Origin: Tomitella gaofuii
GTDB lineage: Bacteria; Actinomycetota; Actinomycetes; Mycobacteriales; Mycobacteriaceae
Assembly: GCF_014126825.1 (NCBI RefSeq)
Contig: NZ_CP059900.1
Span: forward strand, 3,548,954-3,612,953
DNA: 64,000 nucleotides
Direction of reading: 5' to 3'
The notes beneath the pieces were generated by a model that was not told the DNA's origin, did no database searches, and was given only the letters and a program-made list of their open reading frames with translations. Below are positions 27,711-35,376 of this stretch, piece after piece. Numbering within the stretch: position 1 is the first letter of the stretch; the number at the start of each line of letters is the position of its first letter. The translations under genes were made by a program, and so were the position numbers.

Positions 27711-28474
27711 GCGTCGTCCTGGCCTTCGAGCAGCGTGTCGATCACGTTCGTGAACTCCGAGGTGGGCTGCGCTCCGAGCATCGGGTATCCGTTGATCGAG
27801 AATGCGGGGGTCGCGGGTATGCCGAGCTGCTGCGCCTGGGACGAGTCCGCGGCTATCGCCGCGTCGAACTCGTCGCTCTGCATCTGCGTGGTGAACCTTG
27901 CGATATCCGGCACCCCGGCCTCCTCCGCGAAGCCGCGCAGCTTGTCGACGGTCATCGGCGGGTGACCGCCGTCGGGAGCCGCCGCATACAGCGCCCGGTT
28001 GAACTCCCAGAACCGGCCCTGTTCGGCCGCCGCCCGCGCGGCGCGCGCGGCCATCATCGACTCTTCGCCGTAGATGGGCATATCGCGCCATTCGATCCGC
28101 AACTGTCCCGAGTCGACGTACCGCTCGACCAGTTCGGGCTCGATATCGCGGCTGAACTTCGCGCAGAACGGGCAGCGGTAGTCGGCGAACTCGACGAGCA
28201 CCACCGGGGCGTCGACGGCGCCGAGCGCCAACGGGTCACCCGGAGTGCGCGTCGCGAGCGCACCGAGCGGCCCGATCTCACCGTGGGTGACCCCGCGTTG
28301 CTGCGATGCCGCCGTGCTCGACTCCGTCCGGCCGCCATCGTCGTTGCCGGTGAAAAGCAGGACCCCGAGCGTGACGGCGACGACCGTCAGCACCGCCATC
28401 GCGGCGATCTCGAGGCGCCGTCGGGTGACGCCGACGGCCCGCGGCGTGCGGTCCGGTCCAGAGGTGGTGTTCAA
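27707..28474 (-). CDS. Membrane-anchored DsbA-like thioredoxin
   Basis: A 255-residue exported thiol oxidoreductase. TTG 28474 is the probable start, with GGAG seven bases upstream. One N-terminal anchor helix (IAAMAVLTVVAVTLGVLLFT) precedes a DsbA/thioredoxin_4 domain with the redox site in FADYRCPFCAKFSRD (CPFC) and the cis-Pro in LGIPATPAFSING. Together with the CcdA-like gene it forms a disulfide exchange relay outside the membrane. A TACTA-N7-TAGTA operator lies about 85 bases upstream. Confidence 0.88.
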   Translation of the reverse strand: MNTTSGPDRTPRAVGVTRRRLEIAAMAVLTVVAVTLGVLLFTGNDDGGRTESSTAASQQRGVTHGEIGPLGALATRTPGDPLALGAVDAPVVLVEFADYRCPFCAKFSRDIEPELVERYVDSGQLRIEWRDMPIYGEESMMAARAARAAAEQGRFWEFNRALYAAAPDGGHPPMTVDKLRGFAEEAGVPDIARFTTQMQSDEFDAAIAADSSQAQQLGIPATPAFSINGYPMLGAQPTSEFTNVIDTLLEGQDDA

Positions 28475-28559
28475 TCTTCGCTCCGTGTGCTCGTGCGTGG
28501 CGTGCGGGCCACCGCTGCATGGTGCACGAGGGCGCATCCCACGGCGGTGCCGCATCCAC

Positions 28560-28576
28560 TACTATGCATGATAGTA
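28560..28576. promoter_or_regulatory. TACTA-N7-TAGTA operator (redox genes)
   Basis: TACTATGCATGATAGTA sits within a longer perfect palindrome, ACTACTAT-GCATG-ATAGTAGT (28558-28578), in the divergent interval between the DsbA-like and CPVC genes. A further TACTA half-site lies at about 28586. The same spacing recurs at 29220-29236. The arms resemble BlaI/CopY-family sites, but no such regulator is in the window. Confidence 0.65.
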
Positions 28577-28672
28577 GTTCGACGCTACTATTCGAGAGGG
28601 GAATCACGCTCCGCGTCCGACATCGGCGCCGGGCGCCGGCCCCGAGATCAGGCGCACAGGGAGGAACCGCAG

Positions 28673-29143
28673 ATGCACGTCGCAGAAGACGGGACCGCCG
28701 CAGCAGACGCCCCGCGGAGGACGAGGATCCACTGGTGGCGCGCCGCAGCAGCGGGCATCGCCACTGCGGTGATCATCGGCGTACCGACCGACGTCATCGC
28801 CAACCCGTGGTTCGCCCGCGAGATCCCGGTGCGGTGGTGGGAGTATCCGGTCCTCGCCGCCACGTGCCTACTCACCGCGGCGTGGTTCGGGATCCGGATG
28901 GCCCGCCCCGAGGACACCGCCGGCAGGCCCGGCGCGTACGGCGGCGCCGCCCTGGCACTGTTCGCAGTGGGCTGCCCGGTGTGCAACAAGCTGGTGCTCC
29001 TGGCCGTCGGCACCTCCGGAGCGCTGGGGCTGTGGGCGCCGATCCAGCCCTACCTGGCGGTCGTCTCACTGGCGCTACTCGGCGCGGCCGTGGCCTACCG
29101 GTGGCGGCGGCGAGATTGCGGGCCCGCCTGCCGGACGGCGTGA
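28673..29143 (+). CDS. Membrane protein with CPVC motif
   Basis: A 156-residue protein from ATG 28673 with GGGAGGAA upstream. Helices lie around AAAAGIATAVIIGVPTDVI, YPVLAATCLLTAAWFGI, GAALALFAVGCPVCNKLVLL and PYLAVVSLALLGAAVAYRW. The third helix contains GCPVCNK, a redox-type or metal-binding Cys pair inside the membrane; two more Cys are near the C-terminus. It is divergent from the DsbA/CcdA operon across a shared palindrome, so it probably acts in the same thiol or metal stress response. Family not recognised with certainty. Confidence 0.7.
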   Translation: MHVAEDGTAAADAPRRTRIHWWRAAAAGIATAVIIGVPTDVIANPWFAREIPVRWWEYPVLAATCLLTAAWFGIRMARPEDTAGRPGAYGGAALALFAVGCPVCNKLVLLAVGTSGALGLWAPIQPYLAVVSLALLGAAVAYRWRRRDCGPACRTA

Positions 29144-29219
29144 TCCCCGCCTGCCGAACGGCGTGATGCGCCTGGCGCCGACGACGCGGAGGCGGCCGGA
29201 TCGGCCCGCTCCAGCAAAC

Positions 29220-29236
29220 TACTAAGTTAGATAGTA
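29220..29236. promoter_or_regulatory. Second TACTA-N7-TAGTA operator
   Basis: TACTAAGTTAGATAGTA matches the spacing of the palindrome at 28560-28576 and lies 79 bases before the M23 peptidase start. It suggests that one regulator controls both the thiol-redox genes and the peptidase. Confidence 0.6.
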
Positions 29237-29314
29237 TTTGCGGCAGCGATCGTATACCCTTTCGTTACTTTGACAGGGTGCCTGGCACCGCGCTTCGTCG
29301 AGTAAGGATTCACC

Positions 29315-30043
29315 GTGGACCGACGCCGAAAGCCGATCCCCCCGCTCCCGACCCGCGATACGCGCTCCGCCCACGCCGGTCCCGGCGCTGCCCGCCCGGG
29401 CCACCGGCCCCCCGCGGCGAAACCGCGCCGACGGAAGAGCACCGTCGCCACCGTCGCCGCCGGTGCTGCACTCTGCGCCGCATTCCAGGCGGCGGCTCCG
29501 GCATCGGCGCAGGCGGACACGGGATCCGCCCAGCAGCTCGGCCTCCTCGCAGAAGGCGTCAGCATTCTCGGTGATGTGGTGTCATCGTCCACCGGATCGG
29601 CCGGATCGCTGTTCAACGGGGGCGGCAATCGTGCGGTCATGCCGGTCTACGGCACCGTCACATCGGGTTTCGGCCCCCGATGGGGCACCACGCACCAGGG
29701 GATGGACATCGCCGGCGCCATCGGAACCCCGGTGTCTGCCGCAGCCGACGGGATCGTGACCGAGGCCGGCCCCGCCGCGGGGTTCGGGCTATGGGTGCGC
29801 GTACAACACGACGACGGCAGCACCACGATCTACGGCCACATCAACGAAGCCCTCGTCGAGCAAGGACAGACCGTCCAGGCCGGCGAGCAGATCGCCACCG
29901 TGGGCAATCGCGGCGACTCCACAGGGCCGCACCTGCATTTCGAGGTCCGCAACGCGGCCGGAGTCGCCGTGGACCCGGCGCGGTGGCTCGCTCAACGGGG
30001 CGCGTTCCTCGCGCCGATCGGCAGCCTGGGTTCGTTGTTCTGA
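29315..30043 (+). CDS. M23 family peptidase with C-terminal GSLGSLF
   Basis: A 242-residue exported zinc endopeptidase (LytM type) that should cleave peptidoglycan cross-bridges or bind the wall. Start GTG 29315 with AGGA upstream. A long basic n-region leads to a signal helix (TVATVAAGAALCAAF, ending PASAQAD). Zinc motifs are TTHQGMDIA (HxxxD) and GPHLHFEV (HxH); GYGH-type stretch is IYGHINEA. Between the signal and the domain is GSAGSLFNGGG, and the protein ends APIGSLGSLF. The same tail occurs on unrelated exported proteins here. Tiny ORFs 4 and 5 lie convergently just downstream. Confidence 0.9.
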   Translation: MDRRRKPIPPLPTRDTRSAHAGPGAARPGHRPPAAKPRRRKSTVATVAAGAALCAAFQAAAPASAQADTGSAQQLGLLAEGVSILGDVVSSSTGSAGSLFNGGGNRAVMPVYGTVTSGFGPRWGTTHQGMDIAGAIGTPVSAAADGIVTEAGPAAGFGLWVRVQHDDGSTTIYGHINEALVEQGQTVQAGEQIATVGNRGDSTGPHLHFEVRNAAGVAVDPARWLAQRGAFLAPIGSLGSLF

Positions 30044-30078
30044 CCGGCCTGGCCGGAGCCGCAGCGCGCAGGCGGCTG

Positions 30079-30201
30079 TCAGAAGAAGTCCGGCGCCAGT
30101 TTCGTGACGATGGAGTAGAACAGCGCGACCAGCGGGACGCTCCAGTCGCCGGAGCCCTCGGTGGACAGGGTCGCGGAAAGGCTCGTCTTCTTGTCGTCCA
30201 C
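30079..30201 (-). CDS. Tiny protein 4 (40 aa)
   Basis: A 40-codon ORF from GTG 30201, with GAGAGGAG about six bases upstream. It reads VDDKKTSLSATLSTEGSGDW and then a hydrophobic stretch (SVPLVALFYSIVTKLAPDFF). A charged, Ser/Thr-rich N-terminal half followed by one hydrophobic helix and an aromatic end could insert in a membrane without a signal peptide. It lacks the GSL motif but keeps GS. It lies between the M23 peptidase and tiny ORF 5 and has the same size class as the others. Confidence 0.6.
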   Translation of the reverse strand: MDDKKTSLSATLSTEGSGDWSVPLVALFYSIVTKLAPDFF

Positions 30202-30265
30202 GGCGGTCTCCTCTCATGGCGCCGACGGTGCGGCGAGATCAACACTAGCGCCCCACGACACAACA

Positions 30266-30298
30266 GGAGCCCCACACGTTACATCCGTGTGGGGCTCC
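30266..30298 (-). terminator. Hairpin terminator after tiny ORF 5
   Basis: GGAGCCCCACACG (30266-30278) and CGTGTGGGGCTCC (30286-30298) form a perfect 13-bp stem with a 7-base loop, 20 bases past the stop of tiny ORF 5. Confidence 0.85.
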
Positions 30299-30317
30299 GC
30301 TGCGTTACTGCGACGGA

Positions 30318-30488
30318 TCAGCTGGCGCTGAAGCCGGCGAGGTCCTGCAGCATGCCGCCGACCGTCTCGAGCATGTCGCCGAGCTGGGCGATCTGCGCGG
30401 AGCCGACGCCGCCGTCGGCGCTGCCGCCGCTGGAACCCGAGCTGAGCGAAGAGAGCGAGCCGTCTGCGGGAGTGCGCTTGAAAGACAT
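30318..30488 (-). CDS. Tiny GSL-motif protein 5 (56 aa)
   Basis: A 56-codon ORF starting MSFKRTPADGSLSSLSSGSS and ending MLQDLAGFSAS, with TAGGAGACA five bases before the ATG and a strong terminator after it. The N-terminal half is a Ser/Gly tract that contains GSLSSL. The C-terminal half (AQIAQLGDMLETVGGMLQDL) is an amphipathic helix. No signal peptide. The many Ser residues are possible acylation sites; that is inference. Confidence 0.72.
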   Translation of the reverse strand: MSFKRTPADGSLSSLSSGSSGGSADGGVGSAQIAQLGDMLETVGGMLQDLAGFSAS

Positions 30489-30796
30489 ATTGTCTCCTAC
30501 TGGGTCGATCGTGCAGGGGGCGCCGTGCCCACCAACGCCCCCTCCGGGCGCCGCCGTCCATTTAACCCGAATGTAGCGCCCATCACAAGACCATTTCGGA
30601 CTCGAGCCCATTCGCGCTGGTCAGGTGTTCACAAGCGCCCCTACCTGGGAAAATGTCCTCACATCACCGGCACCGCCGCAGCCGTTCAATACAATGAGAC
30701 GCGCCTGCGGCGGCGACCTCGTCGGGTCGCCGCCGCCGGCGCGTGCGGTAATTCGGTGTGCCTCAGCAATCCGTCCGACGGATGCCGCTACACGTA
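30489..30796. other. Intergenic region with the mycoloyltransferase terminator
   Basis: This stretch contains the promoter of tiny ORF 5 (near 30489-30600) and, at 30701-30742, a long hairpin ending the leftward mycoloyltransferase. I see no further gene in it. Confidence 0.5.
30701..30742 (-). terminator. Hairpin terminator of mycoloyltransferase 2
   Basis: GCGCCTGCGGCGGCGACC (30701-30718) pairs with GGTCGCCGCCGCCGGCGC (30725-30742) with one mismatch and a 6-base loop, downstream of the leftward gene ending at 30797. Confidence 0.75.
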
Positions 30797-32143
30797 TCAG
30801 TTCCGCGCGGGAACCCCCATGGCCGCGGCCATTCCATCCCAGGAGATGTGCAGGTCGTCCTGCCAGTAGCCCCACGAGTGGGTGCCGGTGGGCTTGAAGT
30901 TGTACGTGATGTTGTCCATGCCCATGGCGTTGGTGCGGTTGGCCAGGTCATGCGTGCACATGTTGGTGGCCGCCTCGATGACGCCGCCGACGACGATCTG
31001 GTTGGCCAGCGCGAACTGGTTGCCGTCGAGCTCCGGGTTGGCCAGCGTGTCATGCGGTCCGGGCAGGCCGCTGCCGGTGGCCACGTAGACGTAGTCGATG
31101 CCCTTGAGCTTCTCGGCGTTCACTGCGGCGTCGTTGGCCACCCAGTCCGGGCCGCCCTTGGGACCCCACATGTCTTCGACGTCGATGCCGCCGCGCATGC
31201 CGGTGACGACCTCCACGTACTGCTGGCCGGGGAAGGTCGAGGTGGCCGCGCAGCCGCTGTAGCCGCCGACCGCGTTGTACAGGTTGCCGCCGGGGGTGCC
31301 GCCGTTGGCCACGGAGCCGTCGTCGGCTGCCCACTCGGCCAGCGAGAGCACCGCGCTGCCGGACATCGACAGGCCGGCGATGCCGTTCTTGCCGTTGGTG
31401 TCGAACACCTGGTTCATGATGGACGGCAGCTCCTCGGTGAGGAAGGTCGTCCACTTGTTGTAGCCGTGCAGCTCCTCGACGGGCTGCTGCCAGTCGGTGT
31501 AGTAGGAGAACATGCCCTCGAGCGGGGTGACCACGTAGACGTTCTCGTCCTTGAGGAACGACTGGATGTCGGTGCGGGCGCTCCAGTTGGCGGCGTCCTC
31601 ACCGCCGCCCGCACCGTTGAGCAGGTACAGCACCGGGGAGGCCACGCCCGCATCCGCCGGGAGCATCACGTGCATCGGGATGGTGCGCTGCATCGACGCC
31701 GAGTAGACGTCGAGGATGATGTTCCGGTCCGACTGCCAGTCCTGGTAGGACGAGTTGTTGATGATCAGCGGGTCGCTGACGCGGTTCTTCGTGTCGGTCT
31801 TGGGGGCCGTCTCACCCTCCGGGGCGAGATTCATCGCGCGGGCGCCGACCAGGTGCGAGACCGGGTTCTCCGCGTTCCACTTGTTGGTCTGGTTGTAGTC
31901 CGGGACCTCGGTGAAGGTGGAGGTGAACTCGTTGTTCTCGATCTTGTCGATCAGCGCGGACAGCCGCGGGTAGGACGCCGGATCGTTCTGGATGTCGGTG
32001 GAGCTGTTCTCCCAGCTCACGTCCGCCTGGGCGACGGCCGGCACGAGAGCCATCGACGACAGCGCCAGCACCGACGCCGCGACCACGGCCCGCGTCCCCC
32101 GCCGGACCACTCCGGCCTTACCTTGTGGGCTCATCCGCACCAT
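30797..32143 (-). CDS. Mycoloyltransferase / antigen-85-type esterase 2
   Basis: An exported enzyme of about 448 residues, paralogous to the gene at the left edge. GAGGAG precedes a cluster of starts (ATG 32143, GTG 32140, ATG 32134). The signal peptide ends near PAVAQADVSW. An additional N-terminal stretch of about 110 residues precedes the catalytic domain, which carries VLYLLNGAGGGEDAANW, the nucleophile elbow GLSMSGSAV, GGYSGCAATS, GSGLPGPHD and the catalytic His in GTHSWGYWQDDLH. The family attaches mycolates to trehalose, arabinogalactan or small porin-like proteins. A tiny GSL protein is encoded divergently 364 bases away. Confidence 0.9.
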   Translation of the reverse strand: MVRMSPQGKAGVVRRGTRAVVAASVLALSSMALVPAVAQADVSWENSSTDIQNDPASYPRLSALIDKIENNEFTSTFTEVPDYNQTNKWNAENPVSHLVGARAMNLAPEGETAPKTDTKNRVSDPLIINNSSYQDWQSDRNIILDVYSASMQRTIPMHVMLPADAGVASPVLYLLNGAGGGEDAANWSARTDIQSFLKDENVYVVTPLEGMFSYYTDWQQPVEELHGYNKWTTFLTEELPSIMNQVFDTNGKNGIAGLSMSGSAVLSLAEWAADDGSVANGGTPGGNLYNAVGGYSGCAATSTFPGQQYVEVVTGMRGGIDVEDMWGPKGGPDWVANDAAVNAEKLKGIDYVYVATGSGLPGPHDTLANPELDGNQFALANQIVVGGVIEAATNMCTHDLANRTNAMGMDNITYNFKPTGTHSWGYWQDDLHISWDGMAAAMGVPARN

Positions 32144-32506
32144 CAACTCCTCACTAGGACCCGACGCGATCACGGGTCAACGCATCACGATTCTGCCCGA
32201 CTCCACCCGACCCCCCGACCGGGAGACGGTCCGCCGCAGTGTGCGCGGCGATTCACCGCACTTCACCAGGACCATCGTCAAGCAACGCCGTAAGGTTACC
32301 CGGTGGTCGCGGTGCTGGATACACCCTTCCGTGCAATGGCCGGAATTTCTGCCGCACCGGCTGTCACCCGAACGGTCGGATGGCACAATTCACCCCCCGC
32401 GCACCGCGTGATCCGGGTAACCTTTTCGGCCGCCGCGGCGATACAACGGGCGGCATCTGAATTTCAGTGAGGGCACCGAGAGTGCCCCTGGGCCAGGAGG
32501 AACATC
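32144..32506. promoter_or_regulatory. Divergent promoter region with inverted GGTTACC sites
   Basis: This stretch separates mycoloyltransferase 2 from tiny ORF 6. AAGGTTACCCGG (32292-32303) and CCGGGTAACCTT (32413-32424) are exact 12-base inverted copies, one nearer each gene, so one regulator could control both. GGGCAC/GTGCCC (32471-32487) is a small hairpin just before the ribosome-binding site of tiny ORF 6. No other ORF is supported. Confidence 0.5.
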
Positions 32507-32635
32507 ATGGGATCGCTTCAGGACATGTTCAACTACGTTGCAGGCTCGATCGGCGACCTCGGCGCCATGTTCGTCGGAAGCGTCAACGACGCTTTCGACT
32601 TCGTCAACGGCAGCCTCGCGAACCTGTTCAGCTGA
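32507..32635 (+). CDS. Tiny GSL-motif protein 6 (42 aa)
   Basis: A 42-codon ORF with the strongest ribosome-binding site of the set (AGGAGGAA, five bases before ATG). It begins MGSLQDMFNYVAGSIGDLGA and ends FDFVNGSLANLFS. Four GS-x repeats (GSL, GSI, GSV, GSL) recur about every 11-12 residues between hydrophobic and aromatic residues. The ending GSLANLF closely mirrors the GSLGSLF tail of exported proteins nearby. It has no signal peptide. Its divergence from a mycoloyltransferase suggests a mycomembrane protein and possible substrate; not proven. Confidence 0.75.
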   Translation: MGSLQDMFNYVAGSIGDLGAMFVGSVNDAFDFVNGSLANLFS

Positions 32636-32757
32636 GCTGATCGCCAGCACCGCCCTCGCAGGCGGGTCGGCGCCACCAAGGCCCGCCCGCCCGCGCGGTG
32701 CGCCAGGCTCCGCCCCGGCGCCGCGGGCCTCCGCCGCCCACGCGGCCGCGCCGCCCG

Positions 32758-34452
32758 CTACCCCCGGACTGTGACGACGATGCTCTGCCATCCGGTGGCG
32801 CCGCCCGGAATCGGCGGGGTGCGTTCGGGCGTCTGCACCACGCCGTCACCGTCGGTGGCCCGCACCTGCAGCGTCGCGCTGCCGGCGTCCGCGGCGGTGA
32901 CGTCCCAATCCCAGAACCACTGCCGCCACGTGTCGATCGAGTACTCCTCGGCCAGCGTCGCGCGATGCCATGGGCCTTCGTCCACCCGCACCTCGACGGC
33001 GGCGATGCCGCGGTGCTGCGCCCACGCGGTGCCCGCCACCCGCACCCGCCCGGGCCCCACCGTCGCGAACGCGTCCGGCACGTCGATGCGCGAGGCCGTC
33101 TTGATCGGCGCCTTCGCGCCCCAGCCGCGGCGCGTCCAGTAGGCCTGTGCCCGGTCGAAACGCGTGAACTCCCAGTCCACCACCCACTTGGTTGCGGAAA
33201 CGAATCCATACAGCCCCGGCACCACCTGGCGTACCGGGTAGCCGTGCTCCAGGGGCAGCGGCGCGCCGTTCATGGCGATGGCCAGCATCGCATCGCGCCC
33301 GTCGGTCAGCGCGGCCACCGGCGTGCCCACCGTGAACCCGTCGGCACTGGTGGACAGCAGCATGTCCGATTCCGGATCCACATCCAGCTCTGCGATCAGG
33401 TCGCGCATCGGACAGCCGATCCACGTGGCATTGCCGGCCAGGCTCCCGCCCACCTCGTTGGACACACAGGTCAGGGTGACGATCCGCTCGATGGGCGTGC
33501 GCGCTGTGAGATCGCCCCAGTCCAGGGTGCGCTCGCGGCCCACCATGCCGTGGATGCGCAGCCGCCAGTCGTGCGTGCTCACCGCCGGCACCTGCAGCGC
33601 CGTGTCGATCCGGTAGAAGCGCGGGTTGGGCGTGATGAACGGCGTGGATCCGGGGACGTCGATGTCCGTGCCCGGCGGGATCGGTGCGGCACGGTCCGCC
33701 ACGGCCGGGATGCGGAAGTGAGCGCGCTCGGCGATCACGTCGCGCAGATGGGCGCCCAGCGCCCTGCCCCCGGCCCACGCGGCGGCGGCGACCGCGGCGA
33801 CCGACCCCGAGACCGCGAAGAATCTGCGTCGCGACACGCCCTGCCGCTCCCCCGGCTGCTCCGCGGACGTCGCCGTGTGCGCCAGGGCCGCCGACGGCAG
33901 GCCCCTCGTGGCCGGCGTCTTCGGGGCCGGCGTCTTCGGGGCCGGCGTCTTCGGGGCCAGTGTCTTCGGGGCCAGGGCCTTCTGCATCAGCCGCAGCGCG
34001 CCGATCCCCGCCGCCACGCCGACGACCGTCGGCGCCGCCCACGCCGCCGTGGCCTCCGGCCGCGTCAACGCCGCATACAGTCCCACCGCTCCGCCGGCGA
34101 GCAGCATCGCCGACCCCACCGGCCGCAGCGGCCGCTCCGCCACCCCGGCTACGGCGGCGAGTACGACGATCACGAGCACGAGGCCGGCGAACAGCGCGGG
34201 CTTGTCGTTGGTGGCGAAGGTGTCGATGGCGAACTCGCGGGCCCACGCCGGCGCCCGATCCACCGTCGTCGCCCCCACCGCGAAGAACGGGGACGAGTTC
34301 GGTGCGACGGCCACGCTCACCAGCTCGCCGACCCCGAGCACGATGCCGGCCGCCAGAATCCCCGTCGCTGCCCGGGCGCACAGCAGAGCCGCCCGGCGCC
34401 CGCGCGGCGGCCTGTCCGGGTCCGTCTGTGCCGGTTCCTGCGGTCTGGTCAT
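32758..34452 (-). CDS. Membrane-bound molybdopterin oxidoreductase (sulfite-oxidase fold)
   Basis: A 564-residue protein. The N-terminal part (1-130) has four or so helices; then comes a repetitive linker (APKTP units), a further helix preceded by [11 protein letters not shown], and an extracytoplasmic sulfite-oxidase-type domain. The molybdenum Cys lies in [12 protein letters not shown]; other motifs are [14 protein letters not shown] and [12 protein letters not shown], with a C-terminal Mo-co dimerisation domain. The start at 34452 fits a near-leaderless transcript from the SigK-type promoter at 34461-34487. The organisation resembles mycobacterial Rv0218-like membrane oxidoreductases. Substrate unknown; protein methionine sulfoxide is one idea. 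Confidence 0.85.
   Translation of the reverse strand: MTRPQEPAQTDPDRPPRGRRAALLCARAATGILAAGIVLGVGELVSVAVAPNSSPFFAVGATTVDRAPAWAREFAIDTFATNDKPALFAGLVLVIVVLAAVAGVAERPLRPVGSAMLLAGGAVGLYAALTRPEATAAWAAPTVVGVAAGIGALRLMQKALAPKTLAPKTPAPKTPAPKTPATRGLPSAALAHTATSAEQPGERQGVSRRRFFAVSGSVAAVAAAAWAGGRALGAHLRDVIAERAHFRIPAVADRAAPIPPGTDIDVPGSTPFITPNPRFYRIDTALQVPAVSTHDWRLRIHGMVGRERTLDWGDLTARTPIERIVTLTCVSNEVGGSLAGNATWIGCPMRDLIAELDVDPESDMLLSTSADGFTVGTPVAALTDGRDAMLAIAMNGAPLPLEHGYPVRQVVPGLYGFVSATKWVVDWEFTRFDRAQAYWTRRGWGAKAPIKTASRIDVPDAFATVGPGRVRVAGTAWAQHRGIAAVEVRVDEGPWHRATLAEEYSIDTWRQWFWDWDVTAADAGSATLQVRATDGDGVVQTPERTPPIPGGATGWQSIVVTVRG
33911..33985. repeat. 15-bp coding minisatellite (5 units)
   Basis: Units GCCGGCGTCTTCGGG start at 33911, 33926 and 33941, followed by two degenerate copies at 33956 and 33971. 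They encode repeated APKTP/LAPKT pentapeptides in the linker of the molybdopterin oxidoreductase. Copy number is likely variable between strains. Confidence 0.85.
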
Positions 34453-34460
34453 GTTCGGGG

Positions 34461-34487
34461 ATTCGGAGCGGCGGCGTCGGCGGATGG
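34461..34487 (-). promoter_or_regulatory. SigK-type promoter for the molybdopterin oxidoreductase
   Basis: Read leftward: CCATCC (34487-34482), a 15-base spacer, then CCGAAT (34466-34461). This equals the mycobacterial SigK -35/-10 consensus as I recall it. The expected transcription start is only a few bases before ATG 34452. Confidence 0.8.
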
Positions 34488-34512
34488 GCGCCGAATCATT
34501 CTCCGCCGCCAC

Positions 34513-34539
34513 CCATCCGCCGCGGCGGCGGCCGCGAAT
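34513..34539 (+). promoter_or_regulatory. SigK-type promoter for the MPT83-like gene
   Basis: CCATCC (34513-34518), a 15-base spacer and GCGAAT (34534-34539), one base off the CCGAAT consensus. It lies about 64 bases before the fasciclin lipoprotein start and is divergent from the promoter at 34461-34487. Confidence 0.75.
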
Positions 34540-34602
34540 GCCTTCCGACAGCTGCTCGACCGCTCCGGCGCACGCGCCGGGCGCTCACTGAAGGGAACCA
34601 CA

Positions 34603-35274
34603 ATGCGCACAACCACTCGTACGAGGCTCGGCGGCCTCGTGGCACTGGCCGCGGCGGCGACGCTCGGTCTCACCGCCTGCTCGTCCGACGGCGGCGACTC
34701 CGGCTCCGCCATGTCCGGCACCACGGCGGCCTCGCAGACGCAGGAATCCGGTATGTCGTCGGGCATGGCCGAGCCCGCTTCCGACCTGGTGGGCCCCGGC
34801 TGCGCCGCATACGCCGAGCAGAATCCGTCGGGCCCGGGCTCGGTCTCGGGCATGGCGCAGGACCCGGTCGCCACGGCGGCCTCGAACAACCCGATGCTCA
34901 CCACCCTCACCAAGGCAGTCTCCGGCCAGGTGAACCCGGACGTCAATCTGGTCGACACCCTCAACAGCGGCCAGTTCACGGTGTTCGCACCCACCGACGA
35001 GGCCTTCGGGAAGATCGACCCGGAAACCATGTCGATGCTGCAGACCAACGCCGACGCGCTGACGCAGATCCTCACCTACCACGTGGTGCCAGGGCAGTTG
35101 AGCCCCGACGAGATCGCGGGGACGCACAAGACGGTCGAGGGCGCCGAGGTCACCGTCACCGGCAGCGGCGACGACTTGAAGGTCGACGGCGCGTCGGTGG
35201 TGTGCGGCGGGGTGCAGACCGCCAACGCCACCGTGTACTTGATCGACAGCGTGCTCATGCCCCCGCAGAGCTGA
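34603..35274 (+). CDS. mpt83: MPT83/MPT70-like fasciclin-domain lipoprotein
   Basis: A 223-residue surface lipoprotein. AAGGGAA precedes the ATG; the lipobox is GLTAC. After a Ser/Met-rich linker comes a single fasciclin (FAS1) domain (about 65-223) with striking resemblance to mycobacterial MPT83: [40 protein letters not shown] and [20 protein letters not shown]. Two Cys at the family positions should form a disulfide. Its SigK-type promoter and the nearby sigK-rskA genes match the known control of mpt70/mpt83 by SigK. A terminator follows. Confidence 0.93.
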   Translation: MRTTTRTRLGGLVALAAAATLGLTACSSDGGDSGSAMSGTTAASQTQESGMSSGMAEPASDLVGPGCAAYAEQNPSGPGSVSGMAQDPVATAASNNPMLTTLTKAVSGQVNPDVNLVDTLNSGQFTVFAPTDEAFGKIDPETMSMLQTNADALTQILTYHVVPGQLSPDEIAGTHKTVEGAEVTVTGSGDDLKVDGASVVCGGVQTANATVYLIDSVLMPPQS

Positions 35275-35286
35275 CGTTGCACGCCG

Positions 35287-35322
35287 CCCGGCCCGCCGCC
35301 TCATCGCAGGCGGCGGGCCGGG
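35287..35322. terminator. Bidirectional terminator between mpt83 and rskA
   Basis: CCCGGCCCGCCGCCT (35287-35301) and AGGCGGCGGGCCGGG (35308-35322) form a perfect 15-bp stem with a 6-base loop, followed on the plus strand by TTCTTCG. The flanking genes converge on it. Confidence 0.85.
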
Positions 35323-35376
35323 TTCTTCGTCGCTGTCGCCGAGGCGGCCGACCCCCGGCCTGGCCGGCGCCGGCCG

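Noticed and set aside
30724..30810. tRNA or other structured RNA gene near the GC-rich hairpin
   Set aside because: No cloverleaf or T-loop GTTCGA pattern was found; the hairpin is explained as the mycoloyltransferase terminator. No tRNA, rRNA or CRISPR array was found elsewhere by eye either.
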